Source of the DNA: Arabidopsis thaliana
Taxonomy: Eukaryota > Streptophyta > Magnoliopsida > Brassicales > Brassicaceae
Assembly: GCF_000001735.4 (NCBI RefSeq)
Contig: NC_003074.8
Span: 8,122,101 to 8,186,100, forward strand
Reading direction: 5' to 3'
Length of the DNA: 64,000 bases
Part shown: positions 21,080 to 34,700 of the stretch, one piece after another
How positions within the stretch are numbered: the first letter of the stretch is position 1
How the letters are laid out: each line of letters starts with the position of its first letter
The notes under the pieces: model-generated
Told to the model about the DNA's origin: nothing
The model's database searches: none
Seen by the model: the letters and a program-made list of their open reading frames with translations, nothing else
Translations under genes and position numbers: made by a program

Positions 21080-24000
21080 AGACTCTGATACCATAAACAT
21101 AACAAACACAATGCCTTTAAATGTTCTTGTCCTTTTTGCCTATTTTCGTCAATTTTCACACTTAACACACTTATACATTGATGCCTTCTTTGCTTGCTAC
21201 GTAAACTCGGGATTCTACATTCTAAGGATGACGGGCTTATTTTCTAATGTTTGGCCCATTTAGGCCCGCAGGTTTTAACCCAACATCTTCGAATATATAA
21301 TCATCGTCAATATATTGCTTTTTGATGTTGTTATTGCTATGGACCGGTGAGAGAGATATATTAGTTCGCCCCAATCAAAGTTAAACCAAATTTTTTTGGT
21401 CGAGGCCTCGAGTGAAACAAAAAAGATGGTGCTGTGAGTTACAAAAACAATCACTTATTTGTGTATAATTTGTAGAACTACTACACTTATATGTTATTTT
21501 TTCCAAGAATATCTCTATTTTAGGTTCAAATATATAAATTTACCCTCAGAACTAGTTGATAAATTTAATTTAAAATAAATAAAAAGTGTTGATCGAAAGA
21601 ATAAAAAAATCGTAGCTCTATCTCAAATAGTAATTTCTTTTTAAAAGTAGTATTTCTATTACAAAAAAAAAGAACAAATGTCTGTTTATCTTTTTGAAAG
21701 TTATTCAAAAAAAAAATTGGCAATTGATAAAATTTCTAAAATGTGATATAAACTACTTTTACGGACTTACTTGTCACAACGGTTCATTTTAATATCTTTC
21801 CGAAAGTTTTGGGGTCCTCTTGACCAATCGTTTCTATGTTCAATATTCCGAAATTAAACCGTGAAACTCACTCAAAGAATGATTTTAACTATTTTGCAAC
21901 ACCAATTTTACACTCCGACACTAATGAGAAACATATCAACATAATTGAATGCGTCAAGTATAAAAACTAAGCTGGTGGTTTAAATTAATCCACTAGATTA
22001 GAGAACGTAATTTTTATATAGTTTAGATTAAATTAATGTAAATCAAATAATATTGGAGGATTTGATCATATCTTCCCTTCTACTGTTTGCATCACTTAAA
22101 CCAATGGTCCCATTTCTATTAAAATAGAAGCAAATGGACCCAATCATATATTTTAAATGCAAAAGACTCACAAGTTTTAGATTAATCATGAAACAGTTCA
22201 ATAATTCAATTATTATATATAGTCAGAATAGGGACCTTTAATTAAGTAGTTAATACTTTACGGGTCCGAATTATAAAGACATATACAAACAATGTAATAA
22301 ATTGATAATAGAGACAACAACACCAACAATAGCAAACAATAAATTAAGAAATTCTATCCATGTTATTGGCTGTGAATTCAACCACTAAATTATGATGAAC
22401 ATCGTACATATACCACCCACTTTTATGATAAATAACAAATGTATTATTGGAAATAATTTGTTACATTGCATGAGAAAAGTCTGTCTTTGGTTCAACTATT
22501 TTTAGGTTATCTTCTCTAAATACCTCAACTAATCAAAAGATCCAATCTTCACTAAATAAGCAACTCTCTTTAAAATGCTTCCTTTAGCAAATATGTATAT
22601 ACGTGCTTTGTTTTGTCTGCACAAATCTGAATTACCAGAAAAATAGGAATATTTTCAAAAGAAACAGCAACAAAACTCCAAAAACAAAAAGAAGCAAAAA
22701 ACAGGTAGGGTAATGATTATGTAAAGCAGTATATATATTTGTGTAAAAAATATATAACCATGATATCAGTATTATCATTACAACATCCACATAGATATAT
22801 GACTATAAGTATGGACAAGACCTTCATTATCAAAAGCCTTTATGTCTTCTTCAGTCCTTTTCTGATTTGCTAAATTTAATATTCAGATCTGATCACTGAT
22901 CTCTAACCCTAAACTCATTTTTCTCTTATCCATGTGTGCAAGCAATCATATAATATATATTTTTATTTATTTATTTTATTTCAAGGGTCCACTTACTTTT
23001 ATTTTTGTTTATTCGATTCTGCATTTTATCCGGATTCAGAATTTTAAGATATGGTGATCGGTCAATAAAAACTCCAACAATACCATTGTACTTACGTCTT
23101 TGATCATATGTGATATATAAATATTTACTCTAAAGTTTATTGACTTTGTATTTATTGAAATTCCTGAAATTTCAAAGCATCTTCGAGAATGCTTCTTATG
23201 CAACAAACTTATTGATCTACATGTACGTTTCTATGTTTGTTGTCAGACATGTGCATGAATGTAATAATATGAAACGATATAATGCGTATAAATACATTAT
23301 ATACCGGCATAGTAGGAAGTGATCCCAAAAAAAAAATCATAATAAGAGTGTAGAAATGAATGTAATGAATATAAAAAATTTAAAGAGTAGATTGATAACT
23401 AAGATAAGGTTAGATTTAAACTTATGGAATATTGAAATGGGGTAGGCCAACCAATGGGGATATTTTAAGATGATGACGTTTCCCATTTTTATTTTGTACT
23501 GTAACAAACTTATTAATTTCTTCTTGTTTTGAAAAAATAAAAATATATTTGTTTATTCTCCGAAATTTTCGCATTATTCTTACCATATGACTTTCAAAGT
23601 GTTATTTATCGTCACGAAATAACAAATTATTTCAAAAGACTCAAGAATATAAAATAATAGTCCCTATGTTTCAAAACAATTATAAAAAAACGTTTAAGAT
23701 TCATTGTGAATTCAACATGAACCTATGAATCTCACAAAAAGCAAAGATTTACTACATTTTCAATTTCAACCTCACATACTAGGATGTGTTTTTAAATTGA
23801 ACTATTTGTTAGGTTTGAGCAAAACCATTTATTAAAACCCAATCCACCGAAAACGAAAAAGAGTCATACCTGAACTTCTGCCTAAACCACCAAATTAAAA
23901 AAGAGTTCGCCAAACCCAGGAAAATTAAAGTTCTTACATGAAAAAGAGTTATTTAGGCTTTCAATATAATATGTTTGCCCAAAAAAAAAAAGCTTTCAAA

Positions 24001-24447
24001 ATAATATCAGATGTACAATTTGTATATAGTGTCTTTGGATCAGTGTAGAAAGTCAATAGCTTAGTTAATTTTATTTTGGCACAGATCAAGAGTTTGAAAC
24101 TATACGACTAGATATGAATTAGACTCTGTTCATGGGTTTGGATCGTGTTAGACGTTACATAGTACATACGTTTCTATAGATATTATATTTATTTAAATGG
24201 TCAAAACTCAAAACTCCAATTTCAGAGAACACAATTAACAAAAAAAAGATTGATGAGTGATGATGAGTTATGTAATGATATAGTACAAAATCTCTTAATC
24301 ATATATAATCATAAACTCTCTTACGTAGATGATATATATATCCACATAATAAAAATTACTATCATATTAAATTTTAAAACTTAATAAATGCTTCTATTTT
24401 CATGTTTTTTTTTAACATCAAAAATATCTCTTAGATTTATCAAGTTT

Positions 24448-24518
24448 TTAATTGATGTAATTCATATTGTCCTGGTTCGAGCCCCGTGAAAGAGATATTA
24501 ATTGATGTAATTCATATT
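24448..24518. mobile_element. Minute 5'-truncated SINE or tRNA 3'-end insertion with 21-bp target duplication
   Basis: Two perfect 21-bp direct repeats (24448-24468 and 24498-24518, containing ATTGATGTAATTCATATT) flank a 29-bp insert. The insert includes GGTTCGAGCCCCG, a perfect tRNA T-loop/box B sequence. Long target duplications around a box B sequence are the mark of LINE-driven insertion of a SINE or tRNA-derived RNA. No box A remains. Confidence 0.75.
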
Positions 24519-26153
24519 AACGTATAAATGCACTTAACATTATTCATTAAATTACTAGATTTATCAAGTTGTTTGGGTTCATGTACAACTTCAACTGTAT
24601 AAGTATACACACTTTTAGAAGAAAACGAGGAAAATTTTTTCTTTCTATCGCTTTGGATACTTTATATGCAATTTTGATTTGTGTTTAAGAGTACACAATC
24701 TAATTGATTATTTTTTCTTTTGAGAAAACACAATCTATATAACTTTGTAAAAGTGAATATAATACGTGCGAAGATAAAAGAATTACAATCTATTTTATTT
24801 ATGTTATTGTTAATTAGATAATATGATATTGTCATAATATATACAGACCTTTAAAAGTATAATATAAACTTCGAGTTAAAAGGCAAGACTCGATGACAAC
24901 AATATTATTGATTGATGATAACCAAAATATGGAGTCTAATCGTATATACTGTATATTGTATTCTTCGATCTCTAACATAAGTTACGTTACATCTATGTGT
25001 AGCATTCAAAGTAGGCCAAACATGTTTAATACAACAATATTCTCTAAAGTCTACTCAATGATAGTTAATAAGTCTTGAGGTTAAGTATGTTTATTACAAA
25101 AATACATACATATATACATCAAATAGGTGAACGGTAACCGTGTTGAATTGTCTAACCTTCGCTTTCTCGCGTTATTGTCTTTGCCCTATGAATTAAACAA
25201 CATGTATATTAAAAACAAATATGCAGAATTTGTCTATTATTATTATTTCTACACAGTAATTATGCAGAATCATTCATCCGTCTATACAATGTTCTAAGAA
25301 TATTTCAGATTATATAGTATACTTTCAAAAAATTTAGAGAGTTGGATTATATATAGAATTACCTTTTAGATGAAACTAATTAAATTCATGTGAATCGGAT
25401 TGTTAACTTGTAAAAAATTCCTCTTCAGAAATTTGTATACGAGTAGTTTAATCTGACTGACCTGATTTTTTTTTGTCAACATTTGAATTTTACATTATTC
25501 AAATTTTGTGTTTAATACAAATAAGCTTAAAACTTGTTTTTTTTGCTAGCTATCAGCTTCCTCATTAGCTAATCGAATTATTGAAATACAAAGGAAATGA
25601 AATCAAACGACAAATTGATTGACCTGATTAAAGTTACAATTGAAAACAAATTCATTGGGCTTCTTCTTCACAAAACTTGAGACAAATCAAACGGCATAAA
25701 ATATGTCAAGTATATCAATATATCAACATCTTGTAGACATAATTGTGATTAATTTGTTAGTAAAATAATTGATGGTTAAAATTTTGAATAACAATTAATC
25801 AAGGATTTTGAAATAAAATCAAAAATGAATATTATTCCTGTATCTTATCATATTAACATCTATAATACATAATTTTATTACAATCAAAATGGTTTGTACT
25901 GTAATTAAATATATCCCCTGAATTATATAATAAGATAATATCATTTAATAAAAATCATGGACCACAAATCCACAACTAATTAACAGGAAAAATATCTCTT
26001 TAATTTTTGTGGAAAGGAAAGTGTCGTTATTGTCAATATTACTTCACTTAGAAAAATAGGGTACACTTTCTAATTATCAGTTCTTAAAATGTTCCAGGAA
26101 TAATTCGAAATAACAAATTTATTAAAACATAAGAATAAATGATAAATACATTC

Positions 26154-26184
<31 letters not shown>

Positions 26185-27714
26185 TCTTAATGAGCTAGAT
26201 TTAAAGACATGGTAGAAAAACTACTTTCTACTTTAATAATATTTAAAATTCATAAAGCTATGAATTGGCTAGTTAGTTAAAAAAAAACTACTAGTACTAG
26301 TTAGAAACATATAGAATAGACAGCGTATTACTATGGTTTAGAAATAAAAATAATGTGGAAAAATATGGACAAACTCATGAAATTCATCAAAAGGTAGGAC
26401 CTTAACTTGGCAACTCCCAGAGCCTATCAAGCAAAAAGAAAAATTAGCAAAGGCTGCAACTTTCCCTAAATTAATTGAAAAATCAAAAGTGTTAATTATG
26501 ATGATCTTGGAAACAGCTGATCTCCAAATCAGTTCAAATGTGGCTATGTTTCTCCACCAATGTTCTTAACAAGATACGAGCATTGATTCATAAATTTGCA
26601 TTTTACCATTTTCTAATAAATCCAGACTGAATCATATCACATTGTTAGATTATAAAATCATAAAAATTGCATCACACAATCAAGTATTATCTACCAAAAA
26701 AATACTAATAATTATACCATCTTAATATAGAGAATGTTTATACGGATTACAATCATGACTTGAGTTGTTATCGTTGTTAGAAGGGGACTTTTTTTATTGA
26801 CTCAACTAACATAATTTTATAGAATAAACTATTTCCAATAATTGCAATTCATCAACTATCACAAAATAACATTAGGATTATAACGAAATGAAATAACAAA
26901 TCCATTAACAAAAACGAAATAAAAATGGAATACCAAATTATTTAAACTAGAAACGGAAACGGCTAATCTATAATTATCATATTCAACTGCAATTTGGCAA
27001 TGTTGATATAAATACTGGGTTGGTATTTAGGTATTTAAGTAGTACTATTTCACAATTTAATTCCAGGAAAAATAACAATGGTTTTTATTGGTAACCGGGG
27101 GATACGTCATCTAGGAAATTTCGATATGGTGGTTGGGTTAAGGCATGACAAAGTGGTTGATTTTGAAACCAAAGGTTGGGTAAATACTAATTTAATTGCC
27201 TGAAAATCATGATTAAGGAATTAAATAAACTATAAAGAAAAAGCCAAAAGGAAGAGGATAAAAAAAGGTAATTTGGGAGTGGAAATAATTAGTGTTGTCA
27301 GGTCCCAGAGGTGTATTACTGTTCCCTCTTAATTAATACTACTATTTGGGAATCTAAGAAATAATTAAGGTAAGAAACAAAAAACTAGGGGATTGTTTAA
27401 AAATATATTTGCACATAAATGCTGGGATTTTGTTACCCATTGTTTCAACAAATCATTTTTTCTCAAAAAGCGAAAAACTTTCATGTAGATAGAAAACGTT
27501 AATGCATATAATGACTTGCAACAAGCCAACAATGCGTAAGAGCTTCTTAAGATTTGAACATAATAATTTGCAACACTGTCAATAACCCGTACTTCAAAAT
27601 CAAACTTTATTAGAATATATAGCGAATGAAGTAATGAACCATGGTACTTCAAATGTACTACTATCTTTTAGAGTTAGGGTTGAATTGTATAAAGGATATT
27701 CTTAAGCAATGTTT

Positions 27715-27766
27715 GGTTAGTTTAGTGTTTGCTTTAGCTAGGTTAGTTTAGTGTTTGCTTTAGCTA
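27715..27766. repeat. Perfect 26-bp tandem duplication
   Basis: 27715-27740 and 27741-27766 are identical, each starting GGTTAGTTTAGTG. A recent local duplication. Confidence 0.95.
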
Positions 27767-27780
27767 AGTAAGACTTAGGC

Positions 27781-28385
27781 GTGGGCATTCGGGTTCAGTT
27801 CTTTTTTTTCGGGTATCGAGTCTATTCGGGTAAGAGGTTGAGAACCATTCGGATATTCTAAAAATTTGGTTTGGATCAGGTTCGGGTCGATTCGGTTATT
27901 TTAGTAAAAATTTAAAAATAACCAAAAATACCCAAAATATTTTCGGGTTCAGATCGGATTCGGTTTTTTTACTCATATATACCTAAATCTACCCGAAATA
28001 CCAGATTACCGATAAATATATTGGTTACTTTTTATCCAAATATAACCAAATGTAAGCAAAATACTTAAGTTACCTAAAAAAAATCTATAACATTGGTTAC
28101 TTTTATCCCAAATATATCCAAATGTATATGAATTACTAAAAAAATCTAGTATATTTGGATTTATAATTTTAATTTTGGGTGTTTGAGATATTACAAATAT
28201 AAATATAACTAATATTTTAAGGTTTACATTTGTATTCGGGTACCCACAAGTATTAGATTCGGTTCGAGTTTGGTTCGGGTTTTTTTGGGTAGTGAGTTCT
28301 AGGACTCATTCGGGTAATTTTAAAAATCGGGTTCGGTTTGGTTCGGTTATTTTTCGGATTTTCGGTTCGGATATTCGGTTCTGGA
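27781..28385. repeat. TTCGG-rich dispersed repeat
   Basis: About 600 bp dense in TTCGGGT, TTCGGTT and TTCGGAT words, with ACCCGAA/ACCAAA words in the centre. This composition is typical of a family of short noncoding repeats scattered in Brassicaceae genomes. I see no clear terminal inverted repeats or target duplication, so the class is open. A much shorter stretch of the same type lies at 58074-58106. Confidence 0.6.
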
Positions 28386-28645
28386 TATTATAAAACTAAT
28401 ACTTAATAAAATTAGATTTATTTTGTTACATGTATATACATGGTTATATATATGCACACAGGGGGAAAAAGTCGAAATAAAGTGATAAGAAAAAGGGTTT
28501 TGATAACTTGATTGCTGTAGAGGGAAAGTATCATCAGCTTTTCGTTTTGGGGAGACGAATCTTTGTTTCTTTTTTCGTGTTTTTCAATGTTACTTATAAC
28601 TCCATTTTCTATATTGCTATAACAATCTAGCATTACTCTTTTATA

Positions 28646-28663
28646 ACACACACACACACACAC
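28646..28663. repeat. (AC)n microsatellite
   Basis: About nine AC units in the spacer upstream of the DUF506 gene. Confidence 0.9.
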
Positions 28664-29905
28664 GAATAATCGAGTATCTAATTTGTTTTATACAACAGAA
28701 CAATTACTGTATTAAACAGAGTTCCACAACACTTAACTATGGTCAAATAAAGTTTATGTACTTGTTTTCTTTTAACTTTTGTAGTTGAATGTTCAAATGA
28801 CTAAATGAGTAAAACATGTACACTATCAATAACTTTAATACGTTGACAAAAAACAATGGTCTAGTACAAACAATATAAGATATTGATTTAGATGCATGGC
28901 ACAATTTTGGACATGAAAATCGAGGCAAGTATTAGAATACAATAGTACATGATTGATAGGTATAAAAATACGTACGAGTAGTCACTATTGAAACTCATAA
29001 TGTATTTGTATCATTGTCCTCTAATTTACCAGCAGCTAGGATAATTGCATACATGCGTACAAAGGAAGAGTCATCTTCTTTTTTATTCGTTTTTTAAAAC
29101 CGTACATTTCTTTAAATTCTCGATTCCACCTTTTTCTTTTTTTACTCTATTTAAACTTTTATTTTTGTTGTTTACTTTTACTTTTCTTTATATGAATAGA
29201 CCAAACGGTCAAATATTTGGGGCCCCTTCTTTTGCATGATTTTTAGTAAATTTCTTTTTGATTAATGGTTGTGATTTTAATGTGGGTTAATAAAGTAAAG
29301 CTTAAAGTCTCATAATTACAGCATGGGTTTAAAGTTATAAAAATTGTTTAAATAGCTTATTATTCTATATTGTTCTCATTTCAACATTCAGATTATTACT
29401 GCCATAACTTTTACTTTTTCTTTTACAACTATTTAAAAAAAAAATCTCAGCCTTTTTCTTCTTTTGTCCTTTAGTGGTCAGTCTAATATTGTTTTCCCCA
29501 ATTTTTACTGACATTATATTATTATTACTCAAAATAACCCGATCATACAATTAAATCAAAATTTACCAGGACGAGTAGTGTTAATAGATTTACTTAAGAC
29601 ACGTGTTACATAATTATTGGATTAAAATCAGTTTCCAAAAAACGAATAATCCATTTTCGGATATGCCCGATATTCCACGGTAGTGGAGGACAAAAACGTA
29701 ATTTCGGTATTACCACAATTACTGACACGTCTCCAGTAAAAAGGATTCACCACCACGCTAAGATGAAAACGACAAAAAAATAAAAAAACCATCTCCTCCC
29801 ATTAAAACGGTAAAACAATTAATATCCGACGTGGCATTTACAGTGCCTAGTCAGCTTTTTTACCTTTGAAGTCTCTTCAGCTTCGGACCTCTCTCTCTTA
29901 CTCCT

Positions 29906-29913
29906 TTATAAGA
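29906..29913 (+). promoter_or_regulatory. TATA-like element of the DUF506 gene
   Basis: TTTATAAG about 145 nt before the upstream ORF and about 585 nt before the main start. It is followed by a CACACAC-rich leader, consistent with transcription starting near 29940. Confidence 0.5.
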
Positions 29914-30052
29914 TTAAGCCAACCTCTCTTTACCCACACAATCCACACACACACACATAAGAAAAGAAATTAACAAATTATCACAAAAATACGTTTTCTT
30001 GTATAATAATTTTTCTCTAGATTTGTCGCTTACCTTTTGAAATTCTCCGGCG

Positions 30053-30157
30053 ATGAATCTCGCCGGGAAAAGGAATATTCCGGTTATTATTTCTGTTTCC
30101 GTTACTAGTGACTCTTACCATCGCCGTCATGTCTTCCGTGAACATCGTCGGACCTGA
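30053..30157 (+). CDS. CPuORF59: Conserved-peptide upstream ORF of the DUF506 gene
   Basis: ATG 30053 opens a 34-codon frame, starting MNLAGKRNIPVIISVSVT and ending FREHRRT, with a stop at 30155-30157, wholly in the long leader of the gene starting at 30492. I recall a conserved-peptide upstream ORF at this locus (At3g22968); the number 59 is from memory. Such peptides usually stall ribosomes and lower translation of the main frame. The peptide is basic at its end and has a hydrophobic centre (IPVIISVSV). Confidence 0.75.
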   Translation: MNLAGKRNIPVIISVSVTSDSYHRRHVFREHRRT

Positions 30158-30491
30158 AAAATCCTTCTCCTAGACTTTTTTTTTTTCTTTCTTCTCTTTG
30201 TATTATTATTCTTTGCTTCGTTTTTGTGAAGAAGATGATCCGCTGATTTCAGAAGTTTTCTTCTTCTGGATTTTAGCTGAGAGGTTTTTGGTAGATTCTG
30301 TTTCTTCTTCTTCCTCTGTGGTTTTCGAATCCAGTTTTGGAATTTTTGAAGATTTTGTTTAGTTTCTGTTGAAGAGATCTGAGATATTTGAACGAAGCAG
30401 AGTGTATATGAAATCAAATCTGTGAAAATTTCTTTGAATTTGAATTGACTTTGGACTTGTGAGAGAAGTTAGATCTTCTTCTTCGTGAGCT

Positions 30492-31781
30492 ATGCCATTT
30501 ACGATGAAGATCCAACCGATTGATATCGATTCTTCACCAACCGTAGCTAGAGCTGAATCAGGAAACAAACCGGTGCTCAAATCTCGTCTCAAACGTTTGT
30601 TTGATCGGCCGTTTACAAACGTATTGAGAAACTCAACAACTACAACCACCGAGAAACCATTCGTTGTCACCGGTGGTGAAGTTCAATGCGGCGGAGTAGT
30701 GACGGAGTTCGAGCCGAGTTCTGTTTGCTTAGCGAAGATGGTACAGAACTTCATTGAAGAAAACAACGAGAAACAAGCTAAATGTGGACGTAATCGTTGT
30801 AATTGCTTTAACGGCAACAACGATGGTTCTTCCGATGATGAATCAGATCTATTCGGTGGTTCAATCGACGGTTGCGACGCTTCTGATCATCTCAAGGTAA
30901 CCACAACAACAACAACAACAAATTCTTAATCTCTCTTGATTTAAACATGAAACTGAATTTGAATTTGTCGATCTGAAACAGAGTTTGATTCCGTGCACAA
31001 CCGTCGGAGAGAGGAATCTGTTAGCCGACGCGGCGAAGATTGTAGATAAGAACAAATCGGTGAAACGAAAAGACGATATGAAGAAGATCGTCAATGAAGG
31101 ACTCTTATCACTTAATTACAATTCTTCAATCTGCAAATCAAAATGGGATAAATCTCCTTCGTTCCCAGCTGGTAAACAAGATCTTCATCTTCTTCAACAC
31201 AACAACTACTTTTTTTTTATTCATGAAATTTGTTTGAACTGATGAATTAATTAAATGTTACAGGTGAATACGAGTACATAGATGTGATAATCGGAGAAGA
31301 AAGGTTAATAATCGATGTAGATTTCCGATCAGAGTTCGATATAGCGAGACAAACGAGTGGTTACAAGGTGTTGCTTCAATCTCTACCGTTCATTTTCGTC
31401 GGAAAATCTGATCGGTTAAGTCAGATCGTGTTTTTGATATCGGAGGCGGCGAAACAGAGTTTGAAGAAGAAAGGAATGCCTTTTCCTCCGTGGAGGAAAG
31501 CTGAGTACATGCGATCTAAATGGCTCTCTTCTTATACGCGAGCTTCCGTTGTTGTTGTCGATGAGACGGTGACGGTGACGGATGTTACGGCGGCGGATGC
31601 GGCGGTGGAGAAGGAGGTGGATAGTGTAGAGATTGAGCTGGTTTTTGAGGAGAAATGTTTATCTCCGAGAGTGATTGTTAATTCTTCCTCCTCTCCAACC
31701 GACGGCGATGATGACGTGGCGGTGGAGAGAGAAGTGAAGGCTGTCACCGGATTAGCTTCACTCTTTAAGGAAAAGCCCTAA
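30492..31781 (+). CDS. DUF506 (PDDEXK-like) family protein
   Basis: Three exons (30492-30896, 30982-31171, 31264-31781) join to 370 residues, by recall At3g22970. The DUF506 family (PF04720) is placed among PDDEXK-like nuclease folds, but its role in plants is unclear. The diagnostic parts are SVCLAKMVQNFIEE, then CTTVGERNLLADAAKIVD, and the core YEYIDVIIGEERLIIDVDFR, FEIAR-like EFDIARQT, LPFIFVG and the end MPFPPWRKAEYMRSKWLSSY. An acidic, Cys/Asn-rich linker (CGRNRCNCFNGNN) and a Val/Thr/Asp-rich C-terminal tail are low complexity. The leader is about 550 nt long and carries the upstream ORF at 30053, so translation is probably repressed by it. Confidence 0.92.
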
Positions 31782-34700
31782 ATAAAAAATTTTGGAGTTT
31801 TTTTTTTTAATTTCTTTTTCTAATTTTCAAGGTAAAAAAATTAAAAATATATAACAGTAACCATATATTCGCTTTTTTTTTTTCTTACATTTTTGTAGTT
31901 TGTTTTGACCTCTCTTGTTTTTTTCTTTACAAGGGGTTTTTACCACTTTGTACTTTAGTACCGTCCACGGTGAAAAAAATAAAAAATAATTACTACTTCC
32001 CGAATAAAAATGTTATCTATAAAAATTTAGTACTTCCGAAACTCAAAAACACCTGAGAAATCGTGCGGTGGATAACATTTTTTTAATTTTAATCCAAATT
32101 TTATCGGTTTTGTGTAGTCTTAAAACGATAGCGTTTTGATATTTGTAAGCATATAAGGGAACAGAAGAGTATGACACGATCTTTAGTTTTCTTAGTTTCT
32201 CATCTTTTGATAAAACCTTTGAATTTGTTGATTAATTAAACTTTAAGCGTTACGGATTTGTTTACTAATCTGTTTATTTAATTTTAGATTAGTGACGACA
32301 GCATTGAGAAAAGAGAGAAGCTCGTGGGCTCTCGATAGTTGTGGAGAGTGCCAGAGCTGTTCTTGAACAACGTCTCATATTCTTCTCTATTCTTTTCTTT
32401 TTTGCTTTGGGGTTAATCTTTTTTTTATAAGGTTTTTTTTTGCTTAATTGTTTTGATTTAATGATCTTTGTTTCGATAATCTCATTTTTATTTCTTTATT
32501 GGATAACTTTAGACATTTCCCAAAATCTTGACACGTTAAAATTTGGTCTAGTTTCTGTCAATTTGGCTCTCCAACTAACTAATAAAACCGTATAAGCTTA
32601 GGTGGATATTTTCTTGTTTTTAGTCTGAAAAAAGCTTAGGTTGATTTATAAATCATAATAATATGGATAATGGAATTTTTTCGTTATGTATGTTGAGAAA
32701 TCAGCTTAGATACTAAGGGAGATCAAGACTGCCCGATATAAAAAATATCGAGATAAGAAAAAGATGTATATAAATAAAATAAAATATTATCAATTAAGAT
32801 TACAAACTAAATTTAGAAACCAAAAATTGCGAGATTATAAATCGAGTTTGAGATTTATAATATGTTTAGTTTCAGTCATTTTGATGGGTCTTCCAACAAT
32901 GTATAAGAGGCAATATGTATTTATGTAATTTGGACGTTAATTGGATTACTATTTTGTTTCTATGATTTTTTTTTTCTTTTCTTTTCATGTTGCATTTCAA
33001 ATTTGAAGAGAAAAAATTAGTGGCTTGTGCTTGTAAAACGTGTTAGATATTTGTTCGTGCAGTACCCATTGGTATATGTATTATTTTGCCGGATATCTTG
33101 AAGAGAAACCACAATTTTTGACTCTTTTTGAAGACAATAAATCATTTTCTGTTTGTCTTAAAGATGTAAAATATTCGATCGTTTTCACTATAAAATAATG
33201 TTATGATCGCATTGATGTTACATTGTTTAAATATTTGTAGGATTATCGTGTTATATCTATATATCTATAATCTATCATCTATTAATAAACAAAAATAATA
33301 AATATTTTCCAACACAAATTTTTCTTATTTAATTGTCATGCGGTAAATTCTTATTACTTGGATTGAAAACTTTTCATTTCTTACCATTATCAGTATTTTA
33401 GTTTATCATTCTTTCTTTCTTTGTGTGGTTAAGGTGAATACGTAAACTTGTAATGCAATAACAGAATTATGTGGTGAAAGTTAATTCAAGCCCCATGGGG
33501 TTGGTTAACCACACAAGCAATGATCAACAACATTATGATTGATCATACGTACAAATGTTTACTACTATTGGAACGTCGCTTCTTTATTTTATAGGTTTAA
33601 TTTTTAGTAACATAGGATCATGGATTCAATACTCTTAATTAGTTTCCAGATCATTCCCAATCATAACAATAATCCAAATTTTGTAATATGGTCCATTGAA
33701 CATTTGTAAGATATATATAATCGGTAGATGATCAAGTTAAAAGAAAACAAAATACGAACCCTATTGGCGAATTTCTACGATTTTTGCAGGAAGCAACCAA
33801 TAGGAAGAACAATTATGTTGAAGACATCCCCATGATGTGCTACTTCTCAAACTTTAGGAACATGATATAAAGTAAAAGTACACACATATACGACTCTAAA
33901 CCCATCCATATATATATTAGGACATTTTACCGCAACTTATCTAATTGTAGATTCAGTATTGTATTTTTACATTATATTTGCAACGGTGAATTAATCGTGA
34001 ATTTGTGATACATTTATCCCTCTTCCAATCCAAAAGTTTACAACTAAGGAACTTAACCATAGCCAACAACTCGTCATCTATAATTTCTAAAGATTAATTA
34101 CCTAAGTCATTTAACCAATTTGGTAAAATCAACATCCTCTACATTTGTTGTGGGACGAAAAATTGCCTTCAAAGTGACTACAAAAGAACAAAAACACCAC
34201 GTTTAATGGGTAAATCTAGAATATGATTTTAGCCGATCGTGTACATTTTTTGTTTGAAATTTTTATATATCCTATTTGATACGTTTCATTTTTTTTTGTT
34301 CTTGTTAATTGAGCCCAAGGAAACATGATCTTCACTTCAAATTATACACTTACAAAAAAAAATTAGTGATATTAAGTCACTAAATTGCCATGTCTTGTCA
34401 GAACTTTTAAAAGGGAAAACAAAAATTGGGTGTTTGGAAATAGTTAAAGGTCTTTTTTCCTCCATTTCTGTCGAAGCCTAAACCAAGTATTTACATGGAC
34501 CTAACTATGTTCCAAATATAAGTATGTAATTAAATATGTTTTTTCTTTATAAACACATACATACTATATGATATTATATGTAATATATCACAATCATTGA
34601 TGTGGGGGCACCAGTCAATTCATCCGTAACTATAGTATTTATTATCATTGTTATTATTATTTTATATGTCCATATAACAAATGTTAATTGTATATTCGAA

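Larger units (their letters stand above)
20710..29905. other. Gene-poor AT-rich spacer of about 9 kb
   Basis: No ORF here exceeds about 95 codons and none resembles a known domain. Contents I can support: paired hairpin-like repeats at 21019-21079, a site II cluster at 21235-21285, a truncated SINE-like insertion at 24448-24518, a (TA)n run near 26157-26184, a 26-bp tandem duplication at 27715-27766, a TTCGG-rich repeat at 27781-28385 and an (AC)n run at 28646-28663. The right end is the promoter of the DUF506 gene. Confidence 0.5.

Noticed and set aside
30127-30417. 96-codon minus-strand ORF rich in Lys/Arg
   Set aside because: It is antisense to the CT-rich leader of the DUF506 gene, which explains the Lys/Arg bias.
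33240-33370. Possible Helitron-like start (TCTATATATC, TCTATTAATAAA)
   Set aside because: No matching CTRR end with hairpin found; the words are common in AT-rich sequence.
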